Assembly (NCBI GenBank): GCA_023014335.1
Contig: JAECYW010000003.1
Location: 124,001 to 188,000, forward strand
Direction of reading: 5' to 3'
DNA: 64,000 nt
From: Galerina marginata
Taxonomy: Eukaryota; Basidiomycota; Agaricomycetes; Agaricales; Galerinaceae
Part shown: positions 47,901 through 59,129 of the stretch, in pieces
Layout of the letters: each line of letters begins with the position of its first letter
Position numbering within the stretch: position 1 is the stretch's first letter
Position numbers and translations under genes: made by a program
Notes under the pieces: generated by a model
What the model was told of the DNA's origin: nothing
What the model saw: only the letters and a program-made list of their open reading frames with translations
The model's database searches: none

Positions 47901-49041
47901 CCACGCCGACAAGAAAGCGGAAGGATACAGTTAACAGACCCATACTCGCTCTATAACTGCGATTGAGGATATGGAGGAACGTCAAGCTGCAGCAATTTTT
48001 GATTACTCAGTTACCCGTAATGCGATGATATCCCTCGGAATGTCGCAACACGACCCCTCATTTCCATCGCTTTCAAAGCAGGATACATACCGAAAACCAA
48101 CTCACTTGAAACGAGCGGTCGGTGACTCTCGCCGAAAAGATGGCGCCATTTGGAGCGCTGGGGTTACCAGTGGAACCTCCCATGTAGTTGGCTCTCTTTC
48201 TTCAGCCAGTGAACCTTCTTCCTCGATAGTTAACGCCCCTATTGCAACTCAAGCAATTCGCCGTAAGCGTAAGTGAATTACCCACTGGAGATAAGCACCG
48301 ACTTACCTCTTATTTTTCAACAAGGCCGAGCTCCCCCACCTGAAGAAACCGTTTCCAATGGCAAGAGAGCTCGCGTTGACATGCCACCGCCTAACCAGGC
48401 AGGCGCTTGTATTGCGGCTGATACTGAAGAAATCGATGGCAAAAAGGCACCAAAAGCAGGTATGTCTGTCGAATTTGAACCACGCGGAAAGACAATAACA
48501 AAATTGGCGTACAGACGGGTGGATCTGGTCTTTCAGGCCACGTGGCGGTATGTCCGACGAGGACGTAGAGAAATGGATGATTGAAGGTGCGTACAATTTC
48601 ACTGATGTGGCATTGAAAACGGCTTATCATTCTCTAGGAGACCGCGTTCAGTGGTTCCGAGCCGAAGCTGAGATGGAGCGCTGGCGTGAGGAATGGGAAA
48701 TAAAGCAGGCCGACTTCTTGCGTTGCATACGAAGCTTTGACAAAATGTCCAGCGTCTGGGAGGAGATGGCTAGAGAAAGCATCGAAGGAGGCAAACGGGC
48801 GTACGCGAAGCACAAATCGGCTCTCTTCAAAGAGATGGAACGGCATGCAAAGAAGCTATTCAGCGACGCAGGATATAGCCACCTCATTGAACACCTACTC
48901 GACCACGACGAAGGAAAAATCCTGGCCGATTACATCATATTGGAGCGGTCAGATCCCAAATATGACATTCCTCAGCTCACCGTCAAGGTAAACATGTTTT
49001 CTCCCTTCGTTACATCCTATTTCTAATGTTATATTTAGTAA
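44999..49041 (+). pseudogene. CxC2-type KDZ transposase of KDZ-B, with one in-frame stop
   Basis: Thirteen exons can be joined in phase from the ATG at 44999 to TAA at 49039, about 1,132 codons. Exon 2 (45330-45923) is a CxC2 domain: ACSCGSGANRTTRCYDCFC, CTTCFIASHKNLPTHWAEVW, FTVIDINGIHQTRIRFCTCE and LFPATMSQPTTAFSFQVLKQ. Exons 5-6 hold the catalytic core: IFSYDNSCSLCVNAVKRF, LLHVQNHKDNC, GHFHGETAEMPWVELN and RQDTIIDHHSHWNW. The C-terminal region has GWIWSFRP, RVQWFRAEAEMERWREEWE and FLRCIRSFDKM, standard for the family. TAA at 47932-47934 interrupts exon 9, while the same frame stays open to 48268, so one nonsense change separates it from an intact gene. Two introns (45272 and 46392) start with GC instead of GT. 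Confidence 0.85.
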
Positions 49042-49049
49042 GCTTATCC

Positions 49050-49373
49050 AGGTGCTCGCTGCTTCCGGATTTCCCAAATCAGTGCACGAACAGATTAGTT
49101 TGGATTAGATTGGAAATGGATTGGATTGGATTAAAGTAAGCTACTCTCGAGGGATCACTGCTTCTGAATTTTCCGAAGCAGCGCACAAGCAGATCAGTTT
49201 GGATTAGATTGGCTATGGTTTAGATTGGATTGAAGTAAGCTACTCCTAACGGTTTGCTGCTTCCAAATTTTCCAAGTTATCAGTACTCGAACAGATTTGT
49301 TTAGATTGGTTCAGCTGTGTTTAGATTAGAGTTGATTGATCTAGCCAGGCAAATAGCACATCCTTACGTCTTC
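49050..49373 (+). repeat. Right subterminal repeat of KDZ-B, three units of about 97 bp
   Basis: Each unit has GCTGCTTC..AATTTTCC, then AGTTTGGATTAGATTGG and TTGAAGTAAGCTACTC. Unit starts are near 49068, 49164 and 49256; the third is most diverged. Confidence 0.75.
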
Positions 49374-49469
49374 TATGCCGCCTGCAAAAAATGTTTAAAC
49401 CAAGATTGGATTAATCTAATCTGACCAGTTGCATGGGTAGATGCTTAAACAAATTCGCTACGGTTACGG
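49374..49469 (-). repeat. KDZ-B right terminal inverted repeat
   Basis: Reverse complement of the left end, identical over 49374-49437. The outer part is imperfect but keeps CTTAAACAAA. Confidence 0.9.
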
Positions 49470-51075
49470 GAACAGCACCAACAGCGACCTACAGAACGCG
49501 ACAAAGTGGGCTCAGCATCGACTTGAGAGAAAGAAATAGACCAGGAAGTAGGTACACAGTCGTCTCATTCCTTCACTAGCTCGTGTTCCCATTCCAATGA
49601 CGATGCCAGTGGGAAGTGTCGGGACGGAACAGCTCCAGGCACATGGTTTGAGCCGCAGTCCTTGGAAAGAATCAGCAAAAAGGTTCAATGCAAGGAGCTT
49701 ATTACTCACCTTACCAGAAATGCCCGCTACGACCTCCAAGAGATCGTGAAAAAAGCAGGAAAATTGTGTAGGCGCAGGTGCAATGAGCAGCGTCCGATAA
49801 GTCGTTCGGACCTTCAAGACGTCAAAGATCATCGAAGAATGAAGCCTGCAAGCGACTACGACATTTTGTAGAGGATCGAAAGAGGATTGTCCATAAAGGA
49901 AACGAAGGAACACGGAAGAGTGATGATTGTCATACGGACGAGGACAGCGGGAAGGATCCAAAATTTGATGCAAACAGGCAACACGTGACTAAATTGATGA
50001 CGCGACGCCGACGCGTCCCTATTCCCAAATGCAATCCTTTGCTCGTATAGCTACTTGGACTTCCTTAAACTCAACAGGAAAAACGTAAGAGGGTGAAGGT
50101 GTATGGTTTGTCAATATAGTACCCAATAAATTGTACTGCGTATTTAGTAAGGGATATGTTCGACAGGAGAAGATACAAAATAGTACAAAATGGCCATTAA
50201 ATACTATTCTGCGTACGATGATTGTTACCAGGATATTCCGCACAAAGTCCGGAAACGCGAAGTACAGGAGATAGAGTATTGAGCACAAAGGGGTTGTATG
50301 AGCATTATGTGCGGCTTTCACAATCGTCGGTGGTGCTTGGACATCGCTAAAATTTATCTATCCGTCTGGCTAGCTCCCAGATTTTATTTTAGGGCCTGTT
50401 CGGCACCACGCCTTCTCCAAGCGTACGCCTCGTCTACGCTCCAGGTTTTGCGGCTTGATGGTCCCTGGTTGATGGCCGATCACAAAACCCATGCGTGGCA
50501 ATGAGTTGTCACATATTGTCACACCCTCTCCCAAGGACGATATTCTGCCAAAAATATGGTTTGCAAAGTATTTGAGAGGCTTTTTCGGTTAATATTGAGA
50601 TACAGAGACATATTAAAGTGGATACAACCATTTAATTTTGTTTTTAAAGCCAAAATTGGAATTATTCCTGCTAATCTTGTCCCAAATACGATGGTTGAAT
50701 GACCAGGTTCGCTTTATAACAGAAATACCCCCGAAACTTGATTCTTAAATAGACATTCGAGTAATAGGCTTACTAACACATAGAACTGCAAAATATTTTG
50801 AGAGAATGAGACCAAATGAAGTATTATCTCGAGGAATACCGGTCCTAAACGCGTCCCGACGCGTCGCTGACGCGTCGTCACGCAGGTCGCCGCCATCAAT
50901 GTGTTACAATCTCCGCTGATCCCAACAATTCAGGGTTTCAAAGCTCGGGGCTGGACAACGCCCCGAGGATGCTATTTTGGCAGAGAGCTCCGAGATTGCT
51001 CCGACAAGGCGTGGTGCCGAACAGGCCCTTACTGCTTTGTATGCCGGGGTTAAGTAATCACTTCGATGTTGGTAT
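49470..51075 (+). repeat. Dispersed GC-rich repeat B, copy 3, right part (interrupted)
   Basis: Starts with GAACAGCACCAACAGCG, continuing the B sequence that stops at 37200. It has the B tail (GACGCGACGCCGACGCGTC near 50000, TTGCTCGTATAGCTACTT near 50038). It is interrupted again by the small element at 50392-51028. Confidence 0.75.
50392..51028. mobile_element. Harbinger-like non-autonomous element, 637 bp
   Basis: Terminal inverted repeats start GGGCCTGTTCGGCACCACGC at both ends (23 bases identical), flanked by TTA on each side (50389-50391 and 51029-51031). Without the element the flanks read ATTTTATTTTACTGCTTTG, matching ATTTCCATTTTACTGCTTTG in B copy 2 near 14484-14503. TTA/TAA duplications and GGGCC-type ends are typical of PIF/Harbinger elements and their MITEs. 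No transposase is encoded. Confidence 0.85.
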
Positions 51076-51863
51076 TTTGTACAGCTCGAAATCGTATACT
51101 ACGTATACAACGGCCTATACCCCGTCCTGGGAGAAGTTAATATCGGCAATCCAGCTTCGCCTCTCACTGAACCGCGTATCATACAAGTTCAATAGGTTAG
51201 GCTGCGATCAGAGCGCAAGCTCAAATTGGAACACGGAGAAAATGGAGCCGCCGGGTGAACGAGGCCGTTTTCTCGGTATGTTTTCTTGTACCATATTAAC
51301 AGACAATGAGCACTGAGAGATTCGAGCTCGCGGAAGGTGTGAAGAATCGTGAGAATAAGAAATTGTGATTCTACTTTTACCGCTCGGCTTCAAGTTGACA
51401 CCAGTGCTCACCGGTTGTTTGCACCTTGGCTAAAGCACTGGGAATGCTGGACCCGCGTTATCCGTGTTTCGTAAGAATTTATTTCGATCCGAAGATGATC
51501 TAGGCTATAAATAGGCTGTGGAATTGGCAAAGGGTCTGCCGTCTAACTAATATCGTCGTGGAATGATCAAGAAGACGAGGCTGCCACGGGTTAAAGTGCA
51601 GCAATACCAAAAGATAGAGTGCAGGGACAGGCCCCATCGGCGATGGCGCTGCGGATGCCCTTCCAGAAGGCGAAACTCCTACATAAATTTGATGAGCGAT
51701 GAAGTGCTCAAGAATATCTGATACTTATTATTAGGACATTTTATATTCGAAGTACGGCAGGGTGACCATAATAAACAAATGACTGAGTCAAGAATAGCCT
51801 CAAATGCAAACGCGATCTAGAACATGAGAACGAACCGGTGAAGATGTAATGATATAATTTGTA
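51076..51863. other. No gene supported
   Basis: Region between repeat B copy 3 and the ustYa-like gene. A plus-strand frame reaching 51316 has no domain and starts inside the Harbinger-like element, so I do not call it. Confidence 0.4.
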
Positions 51864-52967
51864 TTATGGTGGTTCTACCAAATCAACCTCACTTTCGAAG
51901 CGAAAAATACGGCCCCGGGGGATGTAAACAGCGTTATCGATCTCCCAAGCTAGAATCTTCTCGAAATTCCTGCATTTGTGTTGGGTATTGAAATCCGGGT
52001 ACGGATGGCTATGACCCCTGTAAATTTCTTCATAAGGAATAGACTCCAAGAAAACGCGGATATCTTACTTGACCCACTCGAAAGTGATCATTCCAACGTC
52101 GGCCGAACACATGAGGTCCTGGCGGAGTATTTCCACGCAATGATCTGAATTTGTGGATTAGGATTTAAATCTGTGCAGAGAAAGTAACATTTACCTAGAT
52201 GCGTACGGAATATCTCAGGGGTTAAGAGGGTGAAATCAGGGTCAAACTTTTCGTAGTGTTCGCGATAGGTGTACTTTCGAAGGACGTCCTAGTTTGCAAG
52301 TTAAGTTCCAGTAGAATTCAGAGTCGTTCGTTATACTTACAAGGCAATGCAATTTGTGGGTGACCTCTAGGGCTGCCATGTATCCTCCTCCATCTTCTTC
52401 AAGATATTTGACTTTGGATGGCGTGATCTTCTTCCCTATCTTCAAAACTTGCTCTCGCGTCAAGCGAGTAGGCTTCACTGCGAAATTGAATCTCCAAACG
52501 TCAGTTACGCATTATTCGGATAAACATCACACTTGCAGTCTTGGGTTATCCTGCGCCAGGCAGCATCAATTTCTGGAGTAGGATGTCCACGGTAAGGAGA
52601 AGGGTAGTCGAAGGTACCATTGAAGAAGGTCATTTCTCGATGGTATTCCACGGCTACGTTCGCAGGAGTAGAGAAATCCAAATTATACTGATGGCTGTTG
52701 TACTATATATGGAGAAAGTGACTCACAATATACCATTAATTCTGGATGTTGAGCGCGAGGGCGGACCAAAAGAGAAAACAAAATTATCGAGAGCAAAATC
52801 AATGCGCCATGTGTAAAATAGGCCCAGTAGAGACGCCAAATTTCTCTGTATCGCGAACCTCTAGGATGTGCATCTGGGCTGAACCATTTCCAAATAAGCT
52901 TTTCGGAGAGGCTGTCTTCCTCGTCAACCTGCTCGAGAGGAGCATAAGTAAAAAGTCGTGGAGGCAT
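51864..52967 (-). CDS. UstYa-like (DUF3328) oxidase of a fungal RiPP locus
   Basis: Six exons: 52967-52734, 52687-52531, 52477-52341, 52288-52195, 52144-52069 and 52017-51864. All joins are in phase, giving 283 aa. One TM helix lies at about residues 49-68 (THGALILLSIILFSLL) after a 48-residue cytosolic N-terminus. Both HxxHC motifs that define the UstYa family are present: HKLHC at 171-175 (in VTHKLHCL) and HLDHC at about 206-210. Other family features are YLEEDGGGYMAALEV before the first motif and DFNTQHKCRNFEKI with a conserved Cys near the end. In ustiloxin and other dikaritin pathways, UstYa-type proteins oxidise and cyclise the core peptide in the secretory route. The adjacent divergent repeat precursor makes the same role likely here. 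Confidence 0.85.
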
Positions 52968-53465
52968 GAAGTAAGTCTGGGAATAGACAACGATCTTTAC
53001 AATTAAGTTATAAGTCACTCTCAGCGAATGAATCGGCATCGGCATTTGTTGTTACTCGTATCACCACATTGTGCCCTTCTCGGATGGAAACTCAAGAGAT
53101 CATCACGGGCAAATTGTCAACTGCGCCGTATCGAAAGGACCGAGGAACCCCGTAATCAGAGAAAAATTAAGTCCTCCAGGCATACCCTACGTTGGGTAAT
53201 GGCAATGCCTTATTGGTACTTTTACGAGTTGCTTCGTTGACTTTGAAATGGGAGCTATGTTGAGATCTCCGTCAATCGCGCAATGTCGCAACAATTGCGT
53301 AACCGACGAGGTCGTCTTAAGATTAGCTATCCCCGCATGTGCAGGCAAAAAAACCAGTGATCCGGCGTCTTTCTGCAATCCTTAAATACAGGTCCAGAAG
53401 AACAAGAGGATTCAGCAAAGCTTCCTTCGTTGAAAGAAGCTAAACCCCTCTCCAACTACTCCAAA
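52968..53465. promoter_or_regulatory. Divergent promoter between the ustYa-like gene and the precursor gene
   Basis: The two ATGs are 498 bases apart on opposite strands. TTAAATA at 53382-53388, about 78 bases before the precursor ATG, is the likely TATA element, followed by a CT-rich leader (CCCCTCTCCAACTACTCC). No TATA was found for the other gene. Confidence 0.55.
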
Positions 53466-54014
53466 ATGCAATTTTCTTGTGTATTTCTTACTCTTCTCCC
53501 ATTCTTGACGATGGCTTTAGCCCTCCCCACCGCTTCAGTTATTCGTAAGTCCCGATGTTTTCTCTTGGTGTTCACCCGATGCTTATCTACGGTGCATATC
53601 CAGAACTCGCCAGAGGTTTGAATTATTATCAAGCTTAGGAAAAACATAGCTAACCCAGTCCTATCAACAGAGGCAGATGGCTCGGACGGTATTGATGGTG
53701 TTTCGTTTGCCCATGCATATACTAGTCGCGCAGAGGACCCAGCCGGCATCGATGGCGTTTCATTTGCCCATGCGTATACTAGTCGTGCAGAAGACCCAGC
53801 CGGCATCGATGGCGTTTCGTTCGCACACGCGTATACTAGTCGCGCCGAGGACCCATCCGCTGTAGACGGTGTTTCGTTCGCACATGCGTATACTAGTCGC
53901 GCAGAGGATTCAGCCGGAATCGATGGTGTTTCATTTGCACACGCGTATACTAGTCGCGAAGAGGATCCAGCCGGCATCGATAGCGTTTCATTCGCACACG
54001 CGTATACTAGTTAA
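53466..54014 (+). CDS. Secreted six-repeat RiPP precursor peptide
   Basis: Three exons, 53466-53544, a 12-nt micro-exon 53604-53615 and 53671-54014, give 144 aa. Residues 1-19 are a signal peptide (FLTLLPFLTMALA). After a short leader come six tandem 19-residue repeats of the type AEDPAGIDGVSFAHAYTSR. The nine residues VSFAHAYTS are identical in all six, whereas the acidic spacer varies. This is the layout of UstA-type dikaritin precursors: a conserved core with a Tyr repeated between variable spacers in a secreted protein. A single Arg, not Lys-Arg, ends each repeat, so the cleavage rule may differ from Kex2. The core has Phe, His and Tyr as possible cross-link partners for the neighbouring UstYa-like enzyme. 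The chemistry of the product is unknown. Confidence 0.8.
53671..54011 (+). repeat. 57-bp tandem repeat, six units, inside the precursor gene
   Basis: GTATACTAGT or CATATACTAGT-type sequence recurs every 57 bases. The units differ mostly at third codon positions in the core and at several positions in the spacer, which shows selection on the core peptide. Confidence 0.85.
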
Positions 54015-54574
54015 TCGGTATGTGGACTCCGTTTTCTGACAAGAAAATCCTAAGATTTCAATAGGCTTAAAGAACAATCTCCTTTTCCCTTATTGTCATG
54101 GTATGCCGATGATGTCCTGCATGATTTATGCCCAAATTCGCTAATGATCGCGTTTAGCTCCCTCAGAGACGCCCTTCACGCCTGCTACAATGAGGCCTGA
54201 ACCGCGGTTGAAGTTCCTCACCTGACTTTCTTCGTTTTTGAGGGGGAGGCCATTGAATATCGAATATTTGAACTAGTTATTTTGAAATATACATTTTTCG
54301 CGGTTTTAAGTAATACTCAGGGTGTTTTTAAACCATTTGACTTTGATTTGGAGTCCATTTGTGCCTCATCTGCAATCCAATTTGAACGTCGGCAGCCTCG
54401 ACACCGCACGGGCAATTCCGAAATGGGACCATAGTTTTCCTTGCCCACATTTATGTACTCTGTTCCACCGCCGACAAAGGCTGGAGTAAACGATATTTGT
54501 CATTACATATTAAAAGCATTCCCTGTATACATTGGCGTGCACCAGCGACACCGATTTGTGTGTCATAAACTGAT
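54015..54574. other. No gene supported
   Basis: Downstream region of the precursor gene up to repeat A copy 2. No domain or RNA gene recognised. Confidence 0.4.
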
Positions 54575-56200
54575 AAGGATATCCGTGGGAACTTTCTCTA
54601 AATTCTCTTCGATCAACGTCGATCGCGATAGACATCCTTGCTCGACACCCTCAACGTCGAACGTTGTTGGCGGTGAAGCGAGTTCAGACTGAGACGCCCT
54701 CTGCGTCAACAAGAGCTCAGCGCTCAATACTGCGCACTCTCACGCCGCAACTCTGCTAACCTTTTCGAATCCAATTCATCAAGGACCACTGCTCACGCTG
54801 TGCACCCTCGATGTTCATGGGGATATCCCAGCTTCCTAGCGTCGATCATCTCATCGGCGTTCATTCTGTTCATAGGTGACCTCCCTGCTATCCGATGTTG
54901 GGGGAGAATCGTGGTTCTGTCGGCGGAGTGCATGGCAAGAATCTGTTACCTGGTTTTTGGCCAATCATACTACCTGAGTCTTTCTCTTTTTCCTGCTACT
55001 TCGTTGCTTTAATTTACCTAGATCCACTAGATGACTTCTGGAGAAACCTTTCATCAGGAGACCGACCTCGTGGTTCTCACTCCTGCATCTCAGCATATGA
55101 CGTTTGACCTATTGGTCATGCGAGTTAGTATGTCGATATTCACGTTATTCGTCATCGACAATTATTGACTTACCTCTTCTCGTCCAGATCTCCGAGTTAA
55201 GCTCTGGGGAATGCTTGTACATTCCTAGGTCTTACGAACATCCCTCTCGTCCTACAAATTTCCCATCTTGCCTTCTACATATGACATTTAAACTCGAAAA
55301 CATTTGATACCCATCGCTCTCAGGTTGAGCTCCGTTTCTCGGTTTTCGGCGGATTGTACTCTCCGTATGTTTACCCGATGTATTCATTCCATCGTATTTT
55401 CTCATTCGGTTCTTCTTCGCACGTTGTAGGCTGAAAAATGCCCTTTATTTTGAGGATGGGTTTCTCCTAAATCCATTCAGACGGGTGTCGGTCATGGTTT
55501 CCAACCTTACTGCGCTGTCTCAGTTCGGATTCAGAATTCCCAGTCCTCGGCGCATCACTTCCTCCGGGACGTTTACTCCCTCCTTTTTCTCTGGCCTACT
55601 TGTTCTTATTGGATTCCTACGCTACAAGGGCGCGGGTTTATGCTTTTTGGATGTGTTTTGGAAAGAAATGCGACGATATAAGTTCATATTTCGTCTTTCG
55701 CGTCTTTCTTATTTCTGCGAGTCGATTTTAGTTTTTTTTTTCCCGTCTTCGTTCTCGATTTCTGATATGATTTCAGTAGTTATTCCGCTGGATGCCTAAA
55801 GTGATGGGAATTGATTACACTCCTCGAGATGGGCCTTGACTTCGGTGTCCCAATTCTCAGTCCTCACGGGATTGCACGTTTCCAGCTGACAACCTCATAA
55901 TATTCGGAAAGCCTCACTTTTCCGTTCATTCGCTTTCATGATCGATCGTCATGTTTCCGCTTGTCTAGTGACGCGTTGACGTTCTATCATTGGCCGCCAT
56001 TGCTGTTTGTTACACCAAATTTTTGACCTACACCTCAGTCGCGTTTTTCGCTTCTGCCTAGCTGTAGTGCGGTGATATTGGAACCTGAGGCAATCACTAA
56101 TGGCGGCCAAGTTGCGGATAGACGCCTTAGCACCCTCTCCACTTTGTCCTCATTCATCTCCATGTGTACTAAGTCAGCCTAGGAATTTGTTAAAGTGCAT
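54575..56200 (+). repeat. Dispersed repeat A, copy 2
   Basis: Diverged partner of 1960-4165, same orientation and same order of anchors, including the terminal GGCCGCCATT / AATGGCGGCC arms and GCCTAGGAATTTGTTAA. Shorter than copy 1. No conserved reading frame. Confidence 0.7.
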
Positions 56201-56454
56201 GCTAGATGTGCCAACTCTCCCTGACACGAAATGGTCCTTCCTGAATTCAGCGCACCCTCTATCGTTATACATCGACATCAACACCGACCACCTTCGTATG
56301 TAAGTAAGCTAGCAACAAGGCCGCCCACACCCGTCCTCCGCCCACCCAGCGCCGTCCCAAGTTCCATGCAATAAACGCCACCAGCTAGCTCTTCGTGCTG
56401 CTGGGCCAAATGACACGCAGATTCCTCGCTATTTTGGAGGTCGGTGCCGCTTGA
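56201..56454. other. Spacer between repeats A and B, no gene
   Basis: Nothing recognised. Position corresponds to the longer spacer 4166-5349 of the first A-B-C block. Confidence 0.4.
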
Positions 56455-58385
56455 GCTTTTTTAGCTTAAACCTCGACGCGTGAGTTCAGCTCGGGAGGGC
56501 TAGCAGTCGAGATAAGGAATGCAGGGAGGCGGACGCAGCAAGGACACGGGCGCTGAGGGTGAGGGCAATTTGAATGAGCCGCGCTAGCGTAATCGGTGAC
56601 AAGCAACGAAAACAGACAGTCGGAATGGAGGCGGGGGTCGGTGAGCGACGATGACGACGATGAGATCGTCGACTGGGCGGACGGATCTCCCGGTGGCAGC
56701 GAAAAGGCGAGGGCGAAGATAAGATACGAGTGACGATGGGCGAGCAGGACGCGTCCAGCTATAAGCTGAATATGAATAACCAGGGCATTGTAGCTTGAAG
56801 ACTCTAAATAATGGACGTATCGAAGTCGAAGCGGGTAAAAAACCCGATAGCTAAGGGCTTGAAGCGCGGTCGCGAGGGAAGATGAGAATTGGACTTGAAT
56901 TTGACCTCCTTTCGTCGACGTAAAGTTTTTTCGTTTTGGTCTTAGCATTCAAGAAAGGTCGTTCTTTCTTCTTCTTCCTCCCCCCTGGGTCGCGAACCCG
57001 CCGGCCCGCCGACGTGTGACGGGAGCTGCGCCTGCTATGCTCTCATAGACGGCGCAGTCGAAGTGGGCTTTGAATCGGATCACTGGAGATCCTCCCCGCT
57101 GGAGGACGACGAGAGGAGGCGAAGGATGATGATAATTGACGTGAAGGCCGAGCATCATGTTGATGGCAGCGGTTACGCATAGGCTACCAGGAGGGAGTCG
57201 AAATGGAATCGAGGAATCGTTGGGCACATTCAAGAGATGTCAGAAATCCTAAACATGATCCACGACTGGGGTTCTTCTTCTCGTTGCGGATCGTGGGATG
57301 AGCAAGCAAGTAGCTAGAAAATAGGTTGAGGGGCGGGGAACAAGCGTCGAATGCAGGAACCTCGTGCTTGAAACCGTACGAAAAGCGGATCTTGGAACGG
57401 CAGAACAATGCCAACAGTGCGCTAAAGAACGCGTCAGAGTGTTTTCAGCCGGTTTCAGAGGAAGAAAGGGACCAGGGGGTACGTATCTAGTCGCCTCATT
57501 CCTCCTATAGCTCCTGTTCCAATTTCAATGACGATGAAGTTCGGTACTTTGGTGGGTGGTTTCAGGACGGAACAGTTCCAAGCGCGTGGTTTGGCATGAT
57601 ATGAGCCGTAATTCTTAGAGAGGGTCAGTTAAAATTGAAGTCCAAGAAACCTTTTTACTCACCTTAAGCTAGAAACGACATCCTAGAGATCGTGAAGGCT
57701 GGAAAAAGCGGAGCAGCATGTGCAACGCGCGGTATCGAACAGTGGTTTGGATCTTCCAGGCCCTGAAAATTTTAGAGAATATTTGAGAGAATAGAGGCTG
57801 AAAGCAACTGTGGCATTTTATAAAAGATCGAAAGAGGGTTGTAGATGGAGGAATGGAACACAAAAAGGAGGAAACGGGCAAGGAAGAGTGGTGATGGGAG
57901 GGCGGGAAGGCGAAATTTGATCCTAACTGCCAACACGTGACTAATCCGATGACGCGACCGCGACGCGTCTCGATTCCCAAATGCAGTCTTTTGCTCGTAT
58001 GGCTCCTTTGCACACGAAATAACAGAAATCAAACTATAAGACTACCATGTTAGTAAGAATTGCTAAAGACATCAATTAAAAACACAACTTTAAGGAGTCA
58101 TTAGATCAGTTCATGCCCGAAGAACGCGGCGTGACCATAAAAATAGAGACTGCCGAAGGCCGAAGCCAAGGATAGGCTTAAATACGAATAGGGGGGCAAA
58201 AGTAGGGCCGAAACACGGTCCATAAAAGATGCGTTGAAATATATCACTTCTCCCAGGGTATCTATGAAAAGCTAGGTCAGATGGCATGCATGCGGGATGG
58301 TAGCTGTACCGTTCATTGAGAGAAAGGCTGTATTAGGGGTGGACCCATTGATCTTGGTATTTTTGTCCGAATTGATTGAAATGAA
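56455..58385 (+). repeat. Dispersed GC-rich repeat B, copy 4 (compact form)
   Basis: Starts CTTAAACCTCGACGCGTG and ends with the B tail (GACGCGACCGCGACGCGTC near 57950, TTGCTCGTATGGCTCC near 57991). It has a single module only, so it is the best reference for the unexpanded unit. The segment 57396-57430 gives the empty target site of KDZ-B. Confidence 0.75.
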
Positions 58386-58531
58386 ACTCGACACATCTTG
58401 TCTCGTGAGCCTTTTATCTTTATTTCCGCGTATTCACCGCACACTTCATTTTCGTCGCTGCAGACCACATCATGTATATCTAGCAAGATTCTAATAGCCC
58501 GGAATCATGCTTTCCCTAAAGACCGAGGGTC

Positions 58532-58975
58532 TCAATCATAAGAGGTTTCATTCCGCACTATGGCAGACATCCGGTCGCGCTCTAGCAGCAGGACGGATAT
58601 CACAATCTCATCGAAGTGTTGGCGTCCCTCTGGCATCAGAGTTAGCTTGGGTTCGGTAAGTGATTGATTTGGATCAGAAACAGTGAATTCGGCATAGGTG
58701 ATGGTATGGGGGTAGTTCCGATGGCACTAATATCTCGGACGGTGTATTTTCGCATGAGTTGACCTCAAATCATCGGTTGGAAATACTTACAGAGAATTTT
58801 CCAGCTTTTGGCCAAGTCGGACAAGTCCATGTAAAAGGCGGTAGCCATTGTCGCACGTCTCCCCAATTGAATTTCCGTTCTTTTCCACTTTTACCATTTG
58901 AGATCCATAGCTTGGACTGCATAATTTCCTTTCCGCGAATAGTCACCGGTTGATAGGCGGCTGCTGGCGTAGGCC
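58532..58975 (-). pseudogene. 3' fragment of the DUF6593-like gene
   Basis: Encodes the segment from PAAAYQ through FTWTCPTWPKAGKFS to TYAEFTVSDPNQSLTEPKLT and the terminal FDEIVISVLLLER, ending at TGA 58532-58534. The 5' exons are absent, so this is a truncated tandem copy of the neighbouring gene at 59130. Confidence 0.65.
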
Positions 58976-59129
58976 CTAACTCTGCTCGATGGCGATCTTG
59001 TGCTTATTTCCGCGTATCCACCATACGCTTCACCCTCATCTTCTTCGTACAGATCAACATCAGCATATATCTAGTGAGACTCTAATACTCGAGTAACCGT
59101 AATTGTGCTTCCCCTTGAAACTAAAGGTC

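Larger units (their letters stand above)
37201..49469 (+). mobile_element. KDZ-B: 12.27-kb KDZ DNA transposon with cargo
   Basis: Inserted in repeat B copy 3. The ends are inverted repeats of about 95 bp; 37232-37295 and 49374-49437 are identical over 64 bases when one is reversed. GAACAGCA flanks both sides. Removing the element and one duplication gives a sequence that aligns base for base with B copy 4 near 57396-57430. Inside are a CxC2-type KDZ transposase (44999-49041) and three other spliced genes (37593-39571 minus, 40245-41226 plus, 42951-43420 plus). The near-perfect ends suggest recent activity, although the transposase carries an in-frame stop. Confidence 0.9.

Noticed and set aside
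53456..53977. 173-aa minus-strand open frame over the RiPP precursor repeats
   Set aside because: It is the antisense of the 57-bp repeats. The plus-strand frame has a signal peptide, splice sites and a conserved core with silent differences.
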